DNA of 64,000 nt from Clostridium thailandense. Its GTDB lineage: Bacteria > Bacillota > Clostridia > Clostridiales > Clostridiaceae. Positions 34,032-43,223 of the stretch are shown in pieces (the stretch's first letter is position 1; every line of letters starts with the position of its first letter). Position numbers and translations under genes: made by a program. The notes beneath the pieces were generated by a model. It saw only the letters and a program-made list of their open reading frames with translations, made no database searches and was not told the DNA's origin. The DNA is taken from assembly GCF_019207025.1 (NCBI RefSeq), contig NZ_JAEEGC010000137.1, positions 1 through 64,000 of the forward strand, given 5' to 3'.

Positions 34032-34592
34032 ATGAAAGTTATGGCTTTTGTAGGTAGTGGGAGAAAGGAAGGAAATACTTCAAAAATAGTTGGCGCTATT
34101 TGTGACGGCATTAAGGAAAATGGACATGACGTTGAAATTTATAATTTATCAGAACTTGATAATAAAGGATGCAGGGCCTGTGGTTTATGTCAGGCAAACA
34201 AGGTGGAATATTGTTCGATTAATGACAAGATGACCGAGCTTTTACCAAAGATAGCAGATGCTGACTGCATTATCGTGGGAACACCTGTCTATATGTTGCA
34301 AGTGAGTGGTCACACAAAACAGTTCCTCGATAGAATGTTTACATTTTTTATAGAATCCAATAATACTACGAGAATTTTACCAGGGAAAAAATATATAACA
34401 GTTACATGCAGTGGTGCACCTGCCGAAGCATTTAAAAATGTTACGGAATATCTGAATATCATTTTTGGTGGCTATAGTAAAATGGTGAATGCCGGTAATA
34501 TTATCGCAGGAAATTTGGGGGATAAGGATGATATTCTTAGTCAACAAGAAATTTTAAAACAAGCTGAAGAGATAGGACGAAAATTAAACTGA
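34032..34592 (+). CDS. Iron-sulfur flavoprotein (Isf-like), copy 2
   Basis: 186 residues, same length as 6190-6750 and highly similar throughout (EVEIYNLS-like VEIYNLSELDNKGCRACG, SINDKMTELLPKIADADC, CSGAPAEAFKNVTEYLN). The cysteines C47, C50, C53 and C61 are kept. The FMN loop is GSGRKEGNTSK. RBS AGGAGG. Probable target of AraC copy C. Confidence 0.88.
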   Translation: MKVMAFVGSGRKEGNTSKIVGAICDGIKENGHDVEIYNLSELDNKGCRACGLCQANKVEYCSINDKMTELLPKIADADCIIVGTPVYMLQVSGHTKQFLDRMFTFFIESNNTTRILPGKKYITVTCSGAPAEAFKNVTEYLNIIFGGYSKMVNAGNIIAGNLGDKDDILSQQEILKQAEEIGRKLN

Positions 34593-34876
34593 TTGCACTA
34601 AATACAGGGGAATCGGTATATCCGGAAGGATAAAATGTTTAGGATTATAGACGAATTTCTCATACTATGGTATTTAAATATATCATTTTACTTTATTAAA
34701 TTCCTACGTAGCTAGTGCTAACATTTATCGCCTGAAACAAGATATATGTAAATGTTAGAAATATCTGGCCCTATATTTAGATTGAAATCTGGCTCTTTTT
34801 GAAAGGCAGATTGTATGTTGTAATATAAATATGACGTGCACGGATTAAAAATTTATTTAGCGATGGAGGATTTTTA

Positions 34877-35680
34877 ATGGATATTACTAGAGTAGCTAAA
34901 AAAGTAGGAATACTATTATTTGACGGTGTGGAACCAATGGATTTTGTCGGCCCATATGAGGCATTTATTTCTGTAAATATAGCCTCGCCTTTCGCTCATT
35001 ATGATCTGTTTACAGTCAGTGAAAAAAAAGGAGATATCAATTCTAAAGGATTAGTAGTGAAAGCGGACTATGACTTTACAGATTGCCCTCAGGCAGATAT
35101 TTTAGTTATACCTGGTGGAAAAGTAACCCCCGAACTTTTATGTAATGATAATATAATAAACTGGATAAAATCGCAGAGTAAAAATGCAAATATGGTATTT
35201 TCTATATGCAATGGAGCTGGTTTAATTGCTAAGGCGGGTTTGTTAAAAGGGTTATCTGCCACAACACATCATTTTTTTTATGATACATTGGCTGAAATCG
35301 ATCCTACAATTCATATTGTTAAGGGTGAGCGATTTGTAGATAACGGAAATATTATTACGGCTGGAGGAGTCTCTGCTGGTATAGATGGTGCCTTATCTAT
35401 TATACTTAAGGTTTCAGGAGGAGAAGCCTTAAGAAATGCCTGTGAGTCTATGGAATATGGGCCGATATGGAAATCAATTAAAAAAAAGCAAGCAGGACAA
35501 GATGTATTTCGTAAAATTAATAAGGATTGCATTAAATGTGGAAAATGTGCAAAAGTTTGTCCGTTTAATGCAGTTCATGAAGGTGAAACTAAATATGAAA
35601 TTGATCCTCAAAAGTGTATAGGAATAGGTCCCTGTGCTGAGCTATGTCCAGTAGGTGCGATTGAGTCTCCTATTGATTAA
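34877..35680 (+). CDS. DJ-1/PfpI family protein fused to a C-terminal ferredoxin domain
   Basis: 267 residues. Residues 8-190 are a DJ-1/PfpI glutamine-amidotransferase fold with nucleophile Cys111 (FSICNGAG) and the upstream acidic residue in LFDGVEPMDFVGP, as in isocyanide hydratase-like members. Residues 213-262 form a ferredoxin. The first site is C218-x2-C221-x2-C224-x3-C228. The second is C247, C253, C257 with Ile250 in place of the usual Cys, so one cluster may be [3Fe-4S] or incomplete. RBS GGAGG. A redox-coupled hydratase or stress sensor is possible. Confidence 0.85.
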   Translation: MDITRVAKKVGILLFDGVEPMDFVGPYEAFISVNIASPFAHYDLFTVSEKKGDINSKGLVVKADYDFTDCPQADILVIPGGKVTPELLCNDNIINWIKSQSKNANMVFSICNGAGLIAKAGLLKGLSATTHHFFYDTLAEIDPTIHIVKGERFVDNGNIITAGGVSAGIDGALSIILKVSGGEALRNACESMEYGPIWKSIKKKQAGQDVFRKINKDCIKCGKCAKVCPFNAVHEGETKYEIDPQKCIGIGPCAELCPVGAIESPID

Positions 35681-35810
35681 AGCAAAGAACATTCCTTATG
35701 GAAAAGAAATTGAATTTGTTAGTTCCATCATGCATTTTCTGAAGATTTAAGTGTAAGGGTAAATACCAATATTCTTAGATGATTTGGTTTTTATTCTTCT
35801 AAAAGTTCAT

Positions 35811-35845
35811 AAGACCTTTGTAGGAATACAGAGGTCTCATTTTTA
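35811..35845 (+). terminator. Terminator after the DJ-1-ferredoxin gene
   Basis: AGACCTTTG (35812-35820) pairs with CAGAGGTCT (35829-35837) with one mismatch, then CATTTTTAT. Confidence 0.65.
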
Positions 35846-35896
35846 TGTGTAAAACATAAATATAAATGCATTTATTAGAAAAAATAAGAATTAGTA

Positions 35897-35937
35897 TTGA
35901 CAAAATGATTAATAGTATATATAGTTAATAGTGTTAG
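35897..35937 (+). promoter_or_regulatory. MarR gene promoter with TAATAGTGTTAG site
   Basis: TTGACA (35897-35902) and TATAGT (35920-35925) have 17-bp spacing. TAATAGTGTTAG (35926-35937) follows directly and recurs before the ABC operon at 36437-36448, which suggests one MarR operator at both places. Confidence 0.7.
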
Positions 35938-35965
35938 ATAATTTTAAATTCAAGTAGGTGAAAAA

Positions 35966-36394
35966 ATGGATTACGAAAGTTTAGCGAGTGAGTATATGGA
36001 AGTAATGTACCGGATGCGTGGAAGAAATGCCCAGAAGCATGTTAGCGATTCTGTGAATGGTGAAAATTTTGTACTCTCCTATATTTCTGAACATGAAGGA
36101 AATGTAATTCCAAGTGATATCAGTAATGCCATGGGAACCACTTCAGCTAGGATTGCAGCGGCTCTTAACAGTCTGGAGGGAAAAGGGCTGATTTTACGAA
36201 GAATTGATTTGGAGGATCGTAGAAGAATTTTGATTGACTTAACTGATGCCGGAAGAGAGCAGGTACATAAGCAAAATCAGATGAGGATGAGCTTTATAAC
36301 CAATATGCTTAAATATCTCGGAGAAGACGACGCAAAGGAGTATATCCGGATTATGAAAAAACTTGCTGATAAAAGCCCAGAAGATTTTATATAG
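35966..36394 (+). CDS. MarR family regulator of the downstream ABC exporter
   Basis: 142 residues. Winged helix: VIPSDISNAMGTTSARIAAA, LEGKGLILRRIDLEDRRRIL. RBS AGGTG. It heads a set with two ABC half-transporters 88 bp downstream. It likely represses both its own gene and the exporter. Confidence 0.9.
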   Translation: MDYESLASEYMEVMYRMRGRNAQKHVSDSVNGENFVLSYISEHEGNVIPSDISNAMGTTSARIAAALNSLEGKGLILRRIDLEDRRRILIDLTDAGREQVHKQNQMRMSFITNMLKYLGEDDAKEYIRIMKKLADKSPEDFI

Positions 36395-36436
36395 ATGCAG
36401 TCACGTTATGTGACTGCATACGTTACAACAAATACC

Positions 36437-36456
36437 TAATAGTGTTAGTATATAAT
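36437..36456 (+). promoter_or_regulatory. MarR operator repeat and -10 ahead of the ABC pair
   Basis: TAATAGTGTTAG (36437-36448) and TATAAT (36451-36456) lie 26 bp before the ABC start codon. The -35 match is poor. Confidence 0.6.
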
Positions 36457-36481
36457 GCAGTTAATAAAAGGAGGAGAAAAT

Positions 36482-38242
36482 ATGTTTAAATTATTAAAAC
36501 ACCTGAAAAAAGGAGAATGGATTCAGGTGTTGGCAAGTATAGTATTTATCGTAGCACAGGTCTGGCTGGATTTGAAACTTCCAGATTATATGTCTGAGAT
36601 TACAAAAATTATACAAACACCGGGAAGTGAACTGTCAGCCATGTGGTCGGCTGGTGGAAAGATGATGCTTTGTGCTATAGGTAGTCTTGTGTCCGCTGTA
36701 GTGGTAGGATTTTTTGTAGAAAGAATCGCAGCTGCTTTTTCTCAGAGGCTTAGAAGTCTTTTGTTTTCCAAGGTAGATTCTTTCTCAATGGAAGAAATCA
36801 GCCGTTTTTCTACAGATAGCCTGATAACACGATCAACCAATGATATTACTCAGGTACAGATGCTGGTTGCAATGGGATTACAGACACTAATTAAGGCACC
36901 AATTCTGGTAGTATGGGCAATAACAAAAATTTCAGGAAAAGGGTTTGAGTGGACGGTTGCTACGGTTGTAACGTTAGGAATTATGGTTGCTGTCATAGTA
37001 CTGATTATGATTTTCGTCATGCCAAAGTTTAAAAAAATGCAAACACTGATCGATAACTTGAATCGTGTAACAAGAGAGAATCTTACAGGATTACGGGTGG
37101 TAAGAGCATATAATGCAGAAAACTATCAGGAAGAAAAGTTTGAAAATGCAAACGAAGAGTTAATGGCTACCCAGCTATATACCTATCGCGGCATGGCTAT
37201 TATGATGCCGATGATGACAGCACTCATGGGGGGATTGTCCCTAGCTATCTACTGGATTGGGGCTTATATCGTTAACGGAGCAGAGGCCATAGAGCGTTTG
37301 ACACTTTTTTCTAACATGGTTGTGTTTTCTTCTTATGCTATGCAGGTGATAATGCCTTTCTTGATGCTTGTGATGATTTTTATAATGATGCCAAGAGCGT
37401 CAGTATCTGCCAAACGTATCAATGAAGTACTGGAAACGGAACCTGCAATTATAGATGGATATGTAGAAGAAGGAAAAGAGGGAATAGAAGGACAGATTGA
37501 ATTCCGAAACGTCAGTTTCAAATATCCGGGAGCTTCTGATTATGTCCTGGAAAATATCAGCTTTACTGCAAAGAAAGGAGAGACTGTTGCATTTATCGGT
37601 TCAACTGGCAGCGGTAAGAGCACACTAATTAGTCTGATTCCAAGATTTTATGATGCTACAGATGGTGATGTCCTAGTAGATGGTGTAAGCGTGAAAGGAT
37701 ACACACAAGAAGCTTTGCATAATAAGATTGGATATGTTCCACAGAAAGTAGTGATGTTTCGAGGAACGGTGAGCAGTAATGTGAGTTACGGTGATAACGG
37801 AAAGAAAAAGCCGGCACGTGAAGAAATACAGTCTGCGGTAAGAATTGCGCAGGGAAGTGATTTTGTAGAAAAGATGGAAAACCAGTATGAAGCGGATATC
37901 TCCCAGGGAGGTGCCAATGTGTCAGGAGGTCAGAAACAGCGATTAGCTATAGCCCGTGCAGTTTGTCGTAAACCGGAAATTTATATTTTTGATGACAGCT
38001 TCTCGGCACTGGATTATAAGACCGATCGCATACTTAGATCCACGTTAAAAAAAGAAACAGCGGGAGTAACCAGCCTGATTGTTGCTCAAAGAATCGGAAC
38101 TATTATGGATGCTGATCAGATCATTGTTCTGGATGAAGGCAAAGTGGTTGGAAAAGGCACTCACAAAGAGCTTTTAAATACTTGTGATGTTTATAAAGAA
38201 ATAGCTATGTCACAATTAAGTGAGGAGGAATTGGTATCATGA
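36482..38242 (+). CDS. ABC exporter half-transporter, subunit with degenerate ATP site
   Basis: 586 residues from the ATG behind AGGAGGAG; an in-frame ATG at 36455 lacks an RBS. Six-helix membrane domain, then ATPase with Walker A GSTGSGKST, signature VSGGQKQRLAIA and Walker B IYIFDDSFSALD. Asp replaces the catalytic Glu after Walker B, as in the TM287/BmrC-type partner of heterodimeric exporters. The gene overlaps the next by 4 bp. Probably exports drugs or lipophilic compounds. Confidence 0.93.
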   Translation: MFKLLKHLKKGEWIQVLASIVFIVAQVWLDLKLPDYMSEITKIIQTPGSELSAMWSAGGKMMLCAIGSLVSAVVVGFFVERIAAAFSQRLRSLLFSKVDSFSMEEISRFSTDSLITRSTNDITQVQMLVAMGLQTLIKAPILVVWAITKISGKGFEWTVATVVTLGIMVAVIVLIMIFVMPKFKKMQTLIDNLNRVTRENLTGLRVVRAYNAENYQEEKFENANEELMATQLYTYRGMAIMMPMMTALMGGLSLAIYWIGAYIVNGAEAIERLTLFSNMVVFSSYAMQVIMPFLMLVMIFIMMPRASVSAKRINEVLETEPAIIDGYVEEGKEGIEGQIEFRNVSFKYPGASDYVLENISFTAKKGETVAFIGSTGSGKSTLISLIPRFYDATDGDVLVDGVSVKGYTQEALHNKIGYVPQKVVMFRGTVSSNVSYGDNGKKKPAREEIQSAVRIAQGSDFVEKMENQYEADISQGGANVSGGQKQRLAIARAVCRKPEIYIFDDSFSALDYKTDRILRSTLKKETAGVTSLIVAQRIGTIMDADQIIVLDEGKVVGKGTHKELLNTCDVYKEIAMSQLSEEELVS

Positions 38243-40089
38243 GTGAACAAAGAGTAAAACAAAATTTGCAGGGTAGTCCAAAGGTAAGGAGCGCTGTGGG
38301 CGGAATAGTGGAAAAACAGAAAAGTTTTAAGACAACTGTGGCAAAACTGTTAGGGTACTGCAAGAAATATGTACCTGCCATATTAATTGCATGGATTGCT
38401 GCGGCAGCTGGAACGGTGCTGCAGGTTATCGGACCTAACAAATTAAAGGATTTAACGGATGAAATCATGAAGGGTCTTCCGAAAGTGGTAAAAGGAACTC
38501 AGGTGCTAGGAAGTATTGATATGAATGCGGTTTCTAAAATTTCATGGACACTGGCGATATTTTATGGTATCTCACTACTTTTGAATTATTTACAAAGTTT
38601 GATTATGGCCACGGTAACTCAGACTATTTCTAAGAAGATGCGAACCGATATTTCGCAGAAAGTGAACCGTCTTCCGCTGAAATACTTTGATTCCACCAGC
38701 TTCGGTGACGTCTTAAGTCGTGTAACAAATGATGTGGATGCAATTGGGGATACTCTGAATCAAAGTATTGGAACGTTAATTACCTCAGTTACGATGCTGA
38801 TAGGTTCTCTGGTCCTGATGTTCTATAGCAGCTGGATTCTAGCACTGACTGCCATAGGGGCAAGTGCTCTTGGGGTTGTTTTTATGGAGCTCATCATGAA
38901 AGGATCACAGAAATACTTTAAAGAACAACAGGAAGAGTTAGGCCGCATTAATGGACATATCGAAGAGGTTTATACAGGACATAATGTTGTGAAGGTCTAT
39001 AATGGAAGCAGGGAAGCGAAAGAAATATTTGAAAAGAGCAATTCAAATCTATACAAAAGTGCGTGGAAATCTCAATTCCTAGCTGGATTAATGGTACCTA
39101 TTATGAGCTTTATGGGTAATTTTGGATATGCAGCAGTGTGCTTAGTTGGTGCAGTACTTGCTATGGATGGAAAAATTACCTTCGGTGTAATTGTAGCATT
39201 TATGATGTATGTAAAGTTATTTACACAACCGCTGTCACAGATGGCAGTAGCAATGAGCAGTTTGCAAAGAACTGCAGCTGCAAGTGAACGTGTCTTTGAG
39301 TTCCTGGATGAAGTTGAGCTGGAAAATGAGTCAGAAAAGCAGAGTAACCTTACTAAGGTCAAAGGTGATGTTGAATTTAAGAATGTTAAATTCGGATACA
39401 CACCGGATAAGACGGTTATTCACAATTTTTCAGCTAATATAAAAGCCGGACAGAAGGTGGCAATCGTTGGACCAACTGGAGCAGGAAAGACAACCATGGT
39501 CAATCTGCTTATGAGATTCTATGAGCTTGATGCAGGAGAAATTTGTATAGATGGTGTTCCTATTCATGAGGTACGTAGAGAAAATGTCCATGCACAGTTT
39601 AGTATGGTATTACAGGACACCTGGATTTTTGAGGGAACCATAAGGGATAACATCATATATAGTAAGCAGGGGGTTACTGAAGAAGAGGTAATAAAAGCAT
39701 GCAAAACCGTAGGGCTTCACCATTTTATCAAGACTTTACCAAAGGGCTATGATACAATACTGGATGATAAGGCAAGTATTTCAGAAGGACAGAAGCAGCT
39801 CATTACAATAGCAAGAGCGATGATACAAAATGCTCCATTACTAATACTGGACGAAGCTACAAGTTCTGTGGATACACGTATGGAACGTATGGTACAGGCA
39901 GCTATGGATAAGCTTACTGCGGGAAGAACATCTTTCGTCATTGCCCATCGGTTATCAACGATAAAGAATGCAGATCTTATACTAGTAATGAAGGATGGTG
40001 ATATTATCGAAAGTGGAAGCCACGAGGAACTGCTTGAAAGGAATGGCTTTTATGCAGAGCTATATAACAATCAGTTTGAGGTAGCATAA
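38239..40089 (+). CDS. ABC exporter half-transporter, catalytic subunit
   Basis: 616 residues, start ATGA overlapping the previous stop, RBS GAGGAGG. Walker A GPTGAGKTT, Walker B LLILDEATSSVD with the catalytic Glu, and a non-canonical signature ISEGQKQLITIA. The pattern complements the preceding subunit: one full and one degenerate site per dimer. An N-terminal extension of about 30 charged residues precedes the first membrane helix. Confidence 0.93.
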   Translation: MSEQRVKQNLQGSPKVRSAVGGIVEKQKSFKTTVAKLLGYCKKYVPAILIAWIAAAAGTVLQVIGPNKLKDLTDEIMKGLPKVVKGTQVLGSIDMNAVSKISWTLAIFYGISLLLNYLQSLIMATVTQTISKKMRTDISQKVNRLPLKYFDSTSFGDVLSRVTNDVDAIGDTLNQSIGTLITSVTMLIGSLVLMFYSSWILALTAIGASALGVVFMELIMKGSQKYFKEQQEELGRINGHIEEVYTGHNVVKVYNGSREAKEIFEKSNSNLYKSAWKSQFLAGLMVPIMSFMGNFGYAAVCLVGAVLAMDGKITFGVIVAFMMYVKLFTQPLSQMAVAMSSLQRTAAASERVFEFLDEVELENESEKQSNLTKVKGDVEFKNVKFGYTPDKTVIHNFSANIKAGQKVAIVGPTGAGKTTMVNLLMRFYELDAGEICIDGVPIHEVRRENVHAQFSMVLQDTWIFEGTIRDNIIYSKQGVTEEEVIKACKTVGLHHFIKTLPKGYDTILDDKASISEGQKQLITIARAMIQNAPLLILDEATSSVDTRMERMVQAAMDKLTAGRTSFVIAHRLSTIKNADLILVMKDGDIIESGSHEELLERNGFYAELYNNQFEVA

Positions 40090-40272
40090 AATTGGTGTAG
40101 AGAGGTAACTGTTTAAAAAGGATTAGAATTCTAAAAATAGTAAATAAAAAGTCTGAAACAGCCGGAGTATTTATAACGGACAAAAGTTACAAGTGTCTCC
40201 GGCAGTAAATCATCAAGATCGCTATTTTGTATTTATTATGAAGATAATCAACTTTATTTTTAAAAGTTATGA

Positions 40273-40302
40273 TATAATTAATATTGTTCACAGTGGAACA
40301 AT
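40273..40302 (+). promoter_or_regulatory. MarR promoter and dyad
   Basis: TATAAT (40273-40278) is followed by ATTGTTC (40283-40289) and GAACAAT (40296-40302), a perfect dyad spaced by 6 bp at the likely transcription start of the second marR gene. Confidence 0.65.
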
Positions 40303-40345
40303 TCTGCTATGAACTATATTATATTTTGATTGGAGGATTACCATT

Positions 40346-40804
40346 ATGGATTACAATAATCTCAAGGTTAAGCAGTCTGGCGAAGTGGTTCAATCTTTTA
40401 TGGCAATTAGTGGAACTTTGACAAGGTTTACATCACAAAATGCTGATAGTATGGGCCTTACATTACAACAGATGGGTATTTTGAATATAGTAAGTGCCTT
40501 TCCTGAAATAACACTTAAAGGGATAACAGACAAATTAAATCTCCCAAAAAGTACGGTTAGTGTTAATGTTGACAGTCTTGTTAACTTAAAACTTATTGAT
40601 AGGAAAATTACTAAAGAAAACCGTAGGGAAATCCATTTAACTTCAACTTCAAAAGGTAAAGAGCTATCAAAGAAGTCTTCTCAAAACGCTCTATCATATA
40701 GAGCCATGGCGTTAGCATTGGAAAAAATACCAGAAGAGGATGTTCAGACTCTAATTCGAATACATAAAGAACTTTTAAACCATTTGCGAGACTGCAAGTT
40801 TTAA
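40346..40804 (+). CDS. MarR family regulator
   Basis: 152 residues with winged helix ITLKGITDKLNLPKSTVSVN and LINLKLIDR-like LVNLKLIDRKITKENRREI. RBS GGAGG. It stands alone, and the dyad at its promoter suggests self-repression. No target is obvious; the ABC pair upstream has its own MarR. Confidence 0.88.
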   Translation: MDYNNLKVKQSGEVVQSFMAISGTLTRFTSQNADSMGLTLQQMGILNIVSAFPEITLKGITDKLNLPKSTVSVNVDSLVNLKLIDRKITKENRREIHLTSTSKGKELSKKSSQNALSYRAMALALEKIPEEDVQTLIRIHKELLNHLRDCKF

Positions 40805-40856
40805 ATGCATAATCTTAATATTTAGCGTAACATCTGAAAGAATGAACAATTTATCT

Positions 40857-40899
40857 AAACACTGTATTATTCAGAATTGGATTTTACAGTGTTTTTAAT
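40857..40899 (+). terminator. Terminator after the second marR gene
   Basis: AAACACTGTA (40857-40866) and TACAGTGTTT (40885-40894) pair perfectly and run into TTTAATT. It overlaps the end of the leftward kinase remnant. Confidence 0.7.
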
Positions 40900-41151
40900 T
40901 AGTCTTTCAAAAATTATGTGTACATATATTTGAACCGCATTATTTACAATATTTTCGATGGCCCTTTTAAAAAGGTTTCTAGCCATGTTAACCCGTACGT
41001 CTGTATCACTAACTAAGCGCAATTTAATGTTTTTGGATTCGCATATGGGTTCAAATGAATGCAAGATTTCTTTAATTGCGGGCACAATTTTATGCGGTAT
41101 GAGTTCCTCTGGTCTGAATATGTTTAAAAGATCGGTAACTATATTATGCAT
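40867..41151 (-). pseudogene. Sensor histidine kinase fragment
   Basis: 94 codons. MHNIVTDLLNIFRPEELIPH, then SFEPICESKNIKL and the N-box-like AIENIVNNAVQ correspond to the stretch after the phospho-acceptor His and the start of the ATPase domain. Input domain, H-box and G-boxes are missing, so it cannot work as a kinase. No RBS is obvious. Confidence 0.65.
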
Positions 41152-41309
41152 TTCTTAAAAAAGAACGAGTGAACAGCTAGATTAGAAGAAGTTTGTTTTG
41201 AAATATAATTCCAATTTGGTGGAGGCATAAATATTTAATATGCCTCCTTTAGGTTATCTGTTTATATAGATACGGTAAATAGTATCATAAGTAAGTGAGG
41301 TTGATAATT

Positions 41310-41954
41310 TTAACTGTCGATATTGCTCAAAAACTTTATTATGTAACTTAAAGTGTAAAATTCCCTGTCCAGTTTTGTAACAATTGACTTTAGTCCCGTA
41401 ATTATTGTTTCTTCCGTAAAATTTTCTAGTAGAAGCATAATATTTAATGTATTAAGGCCGCCGTCTTTTGTGTCAAGGACTCGTGATTTCTTTACATATT
41501 TGTTTTCCATAGCTGTTAAAACAGCACTTCTTAACTCTTCGCTAATTTTTAATTTGGGCATTTCTTCAAAAATTCTGATGCCTGGGGCATTTATATCAAT
41601 ATTTTTAGCTTTTCTCATATCAGTAAATAAAAATATAGTATTTATAAATTTTACATCCTTGAAATTAGTATTTTCCAGCTTAACAGAGTCGAAAACAGTA
41701 TTTTCAAAAACAGCACTTTTAAAGTCACTGTCTTTTAAATTTGTTCCAATAAATTCTGCATATTTAAAGCTGCATCTGAAGAAATTGGTGGATTTAAAAT
41801 GTGCTCCTCTAAAGCTTGCAAAATCAAAAATCGAGCCTGAAAAGTCGCAGTTATAACAGTTGCTTCTCTCTAGGTTTTTGTACATAAAATTTTTATTTTT
41901 TTTCTCTATATTATTGTAGTTGAAATTTCTTGGAACACTTCTATTTGTAGCCAT
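41310..41954 (-). CDS. Pentapeptide-repeat protein
   Basis: About 214 residues from the ATG at 41954. Residues 35-110 hold tandem pentapeptides centred on F or L (CDFSG, ASFRG, AHFKS, TNFFR, AEFIG, TNLKD, SDFKS, AVFEN, VKLEN, TNFKD), which build a right-handed beta-helix. A helical C-terminal domain follows. The start overlaps the helicase gene end by 14 bp, with AGGTGAAG as RBS, so translation is coupled. DNA-mimic function as in Qnr/MfpA is possible but unproven. Confidence 0.85.
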   Translation of the reverse strand: MATNRSVPRNFNYNNIEKKNKNFMYKNLERSNCYNCDFSGSIFDFASFRGAHFKSTNFFRCSFKYAEFIGTNLKDSDFKSAVFENTVFDSVKLENTNFKDVKFINTIFLFTDMRKAKNIDINAPGIRIFEEMPKLKISEELRSAVLTAMENKYVKKSRVLDTKDGGLNTLNIMLLLENFTEETIITGLKSIVTKLDREFYTLSYIIKFLSNIDS

Positions 41955-43068
41955 TATTCTCTTCACCTAAGTCCCTTCTTGGTATTTTAAATTTAATAGC
42001 TTTTTCTATTTCTTCAAGTCTCAATCTGTCTTTTGGGTCAATAAATAGGCAGGTGTAACCTTCCTCTCCGGCTCTTCCGGTTCTGCCGATTCGATGTATA
42101 TAGCTTTCTGTGCTTTCAGGTATGTCATAGTTATATATATGGCTAACTCCGCTTATATCAAGCCCTCTAGAGGCTACATCCGTTGCTATTAAGTATTGAA
42201 GATCACCATTTCTAAAGGATTTCATTATTCTTTCACGTTTTGACTGAAGTATATCGCTGTGCAGCTTTTCACAGTTGTAGCCTCGCTTATATAGTGCTGC
42301 TTCCAGTTCATCTGCTCTTCTTTTGGTTCTGCAAAATATTATAGCCATATATGGATTGTCTTGATTGAGCACAATACACAAAGCATCCTGTTTTTTTCTG
42401 TCTGTAGTTTCTACTACCTGCTGTTTAATAGCATCAAGAGTTACTTCTTCTTTATTTACTGTTACTTCTAACGGCTCTTTCGTGTATCTATAGGCTAGTC
42501 TTTTAACATCTGAATTTATGGTTGCAGAGAAACAAAGGGTTTGGCGTTTTTTAGAAGTTTCTCTTATGATTGCCTCCACCTCATTTTTAAAGCCCATTAA
42601 AAGCATTTGATCTGCTTCATCCAGTACAAAGGTTTTTAATTTACTTAAATCTATAGCTTTTCTTTCAAGATGATCAAGAAGTCTTCCTGGAGTTGCAATA
42701 ACAAGATGGATACCCGTTTTTAGCTTCTTAAGCTGGGACCCAACATCCTTGCCTCCATAGGCTGCCAATATATTAACATCCTTAGCTTGTTTAAGCTTCA
42801 GAGCTTCCTGAGTTATCTGAAGGGCAAGCTCTCTTGTAGGAGTTAAAATTAAGGCTTGAACTGCATCAATCTTAAGTGAAATATTTTCAAAAATGGGAAG
42901 CAAGAACGCTAGTGTTTTTCCTGTGCCGGTTTGAGATTCTACTATAACATCTCTTCCGTTCTTTATAAGACCGATACTTTCGGATTGAACCAGTGTGGGC
43001 TCAGTGATGCCATTATTTTTTAATATCTTTACTATATCTTCGCTGATTCCTAATTGGTTAAAATTCAT
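41941..43068 (-). CDS. DEAD-box RNA helicase, compact form
   Basis: 375 residues with all core motifs: Q motif, SQTGTGKT, PTRELALQI, TPGRLLD, VLDEADQM, SAT, and YIHRIGRTGRAG. There is almost no C-terminal extension after the second RecA domain, so it is a minimal helicase rather than CsdA/DbpA. RBS AGAGG. It is upstream of and coupled to the pentapeptide-repeat gene. Likely role in RNA unwinding or cold adaptation. Confidence 0.94.
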   Translation of the reverse strand: MNFNQLGISEDIVKILKNNGITEPTLVQSESIGLIKNGRDVIVESQTGTGKTLAFLLPIFENISLKIDAVQALILTPTRELALQITQEALKLKQAKDVNILAAYGGKDVGSQLKKLKTGIHLVIATPGRLLDHLERKAIDLSKLKTFVLDEADQMLLMGFKNEVEAIIRETSKKRQTLCFSATINSDVKRLAYRYTKEPLEVTVNKEEVTLDAIKQQVVETTDRKKQDALCIVLNQDNPYMAIIFCRTKRRADELEAALYKRGYNCEKLHSDILQSKRERIMKSFRNGDLQYLIATDVASRGLDISGVSHIYNYDIPESTESYIHRIGRTGRAGEEGYTCLFIDPKDRLRLEEIEKAIKFKIPRRDLGEENNGYK

Positions 43069-43223
43069 TATCTTCTACCTCTCTTGTTATAGTGTTCCAT
43101 TTATAAAGTTAAATTAATACATGTGGAAGAAAGTGTTGGTGATTAATAGTGGATAGTGTGTGGAGAAAATAAAAATGAGATCATACATAATAAAAGTTTA
43201 TATATGTTCTCACCTTTATCTAT

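Noticed and set aside
41470..41856. 128-codon plus ORF over the pentapeptide-repeat gene
   Set aside because: Antisense shadow; the regular pentapeptide pattern belongs to the minus frame.
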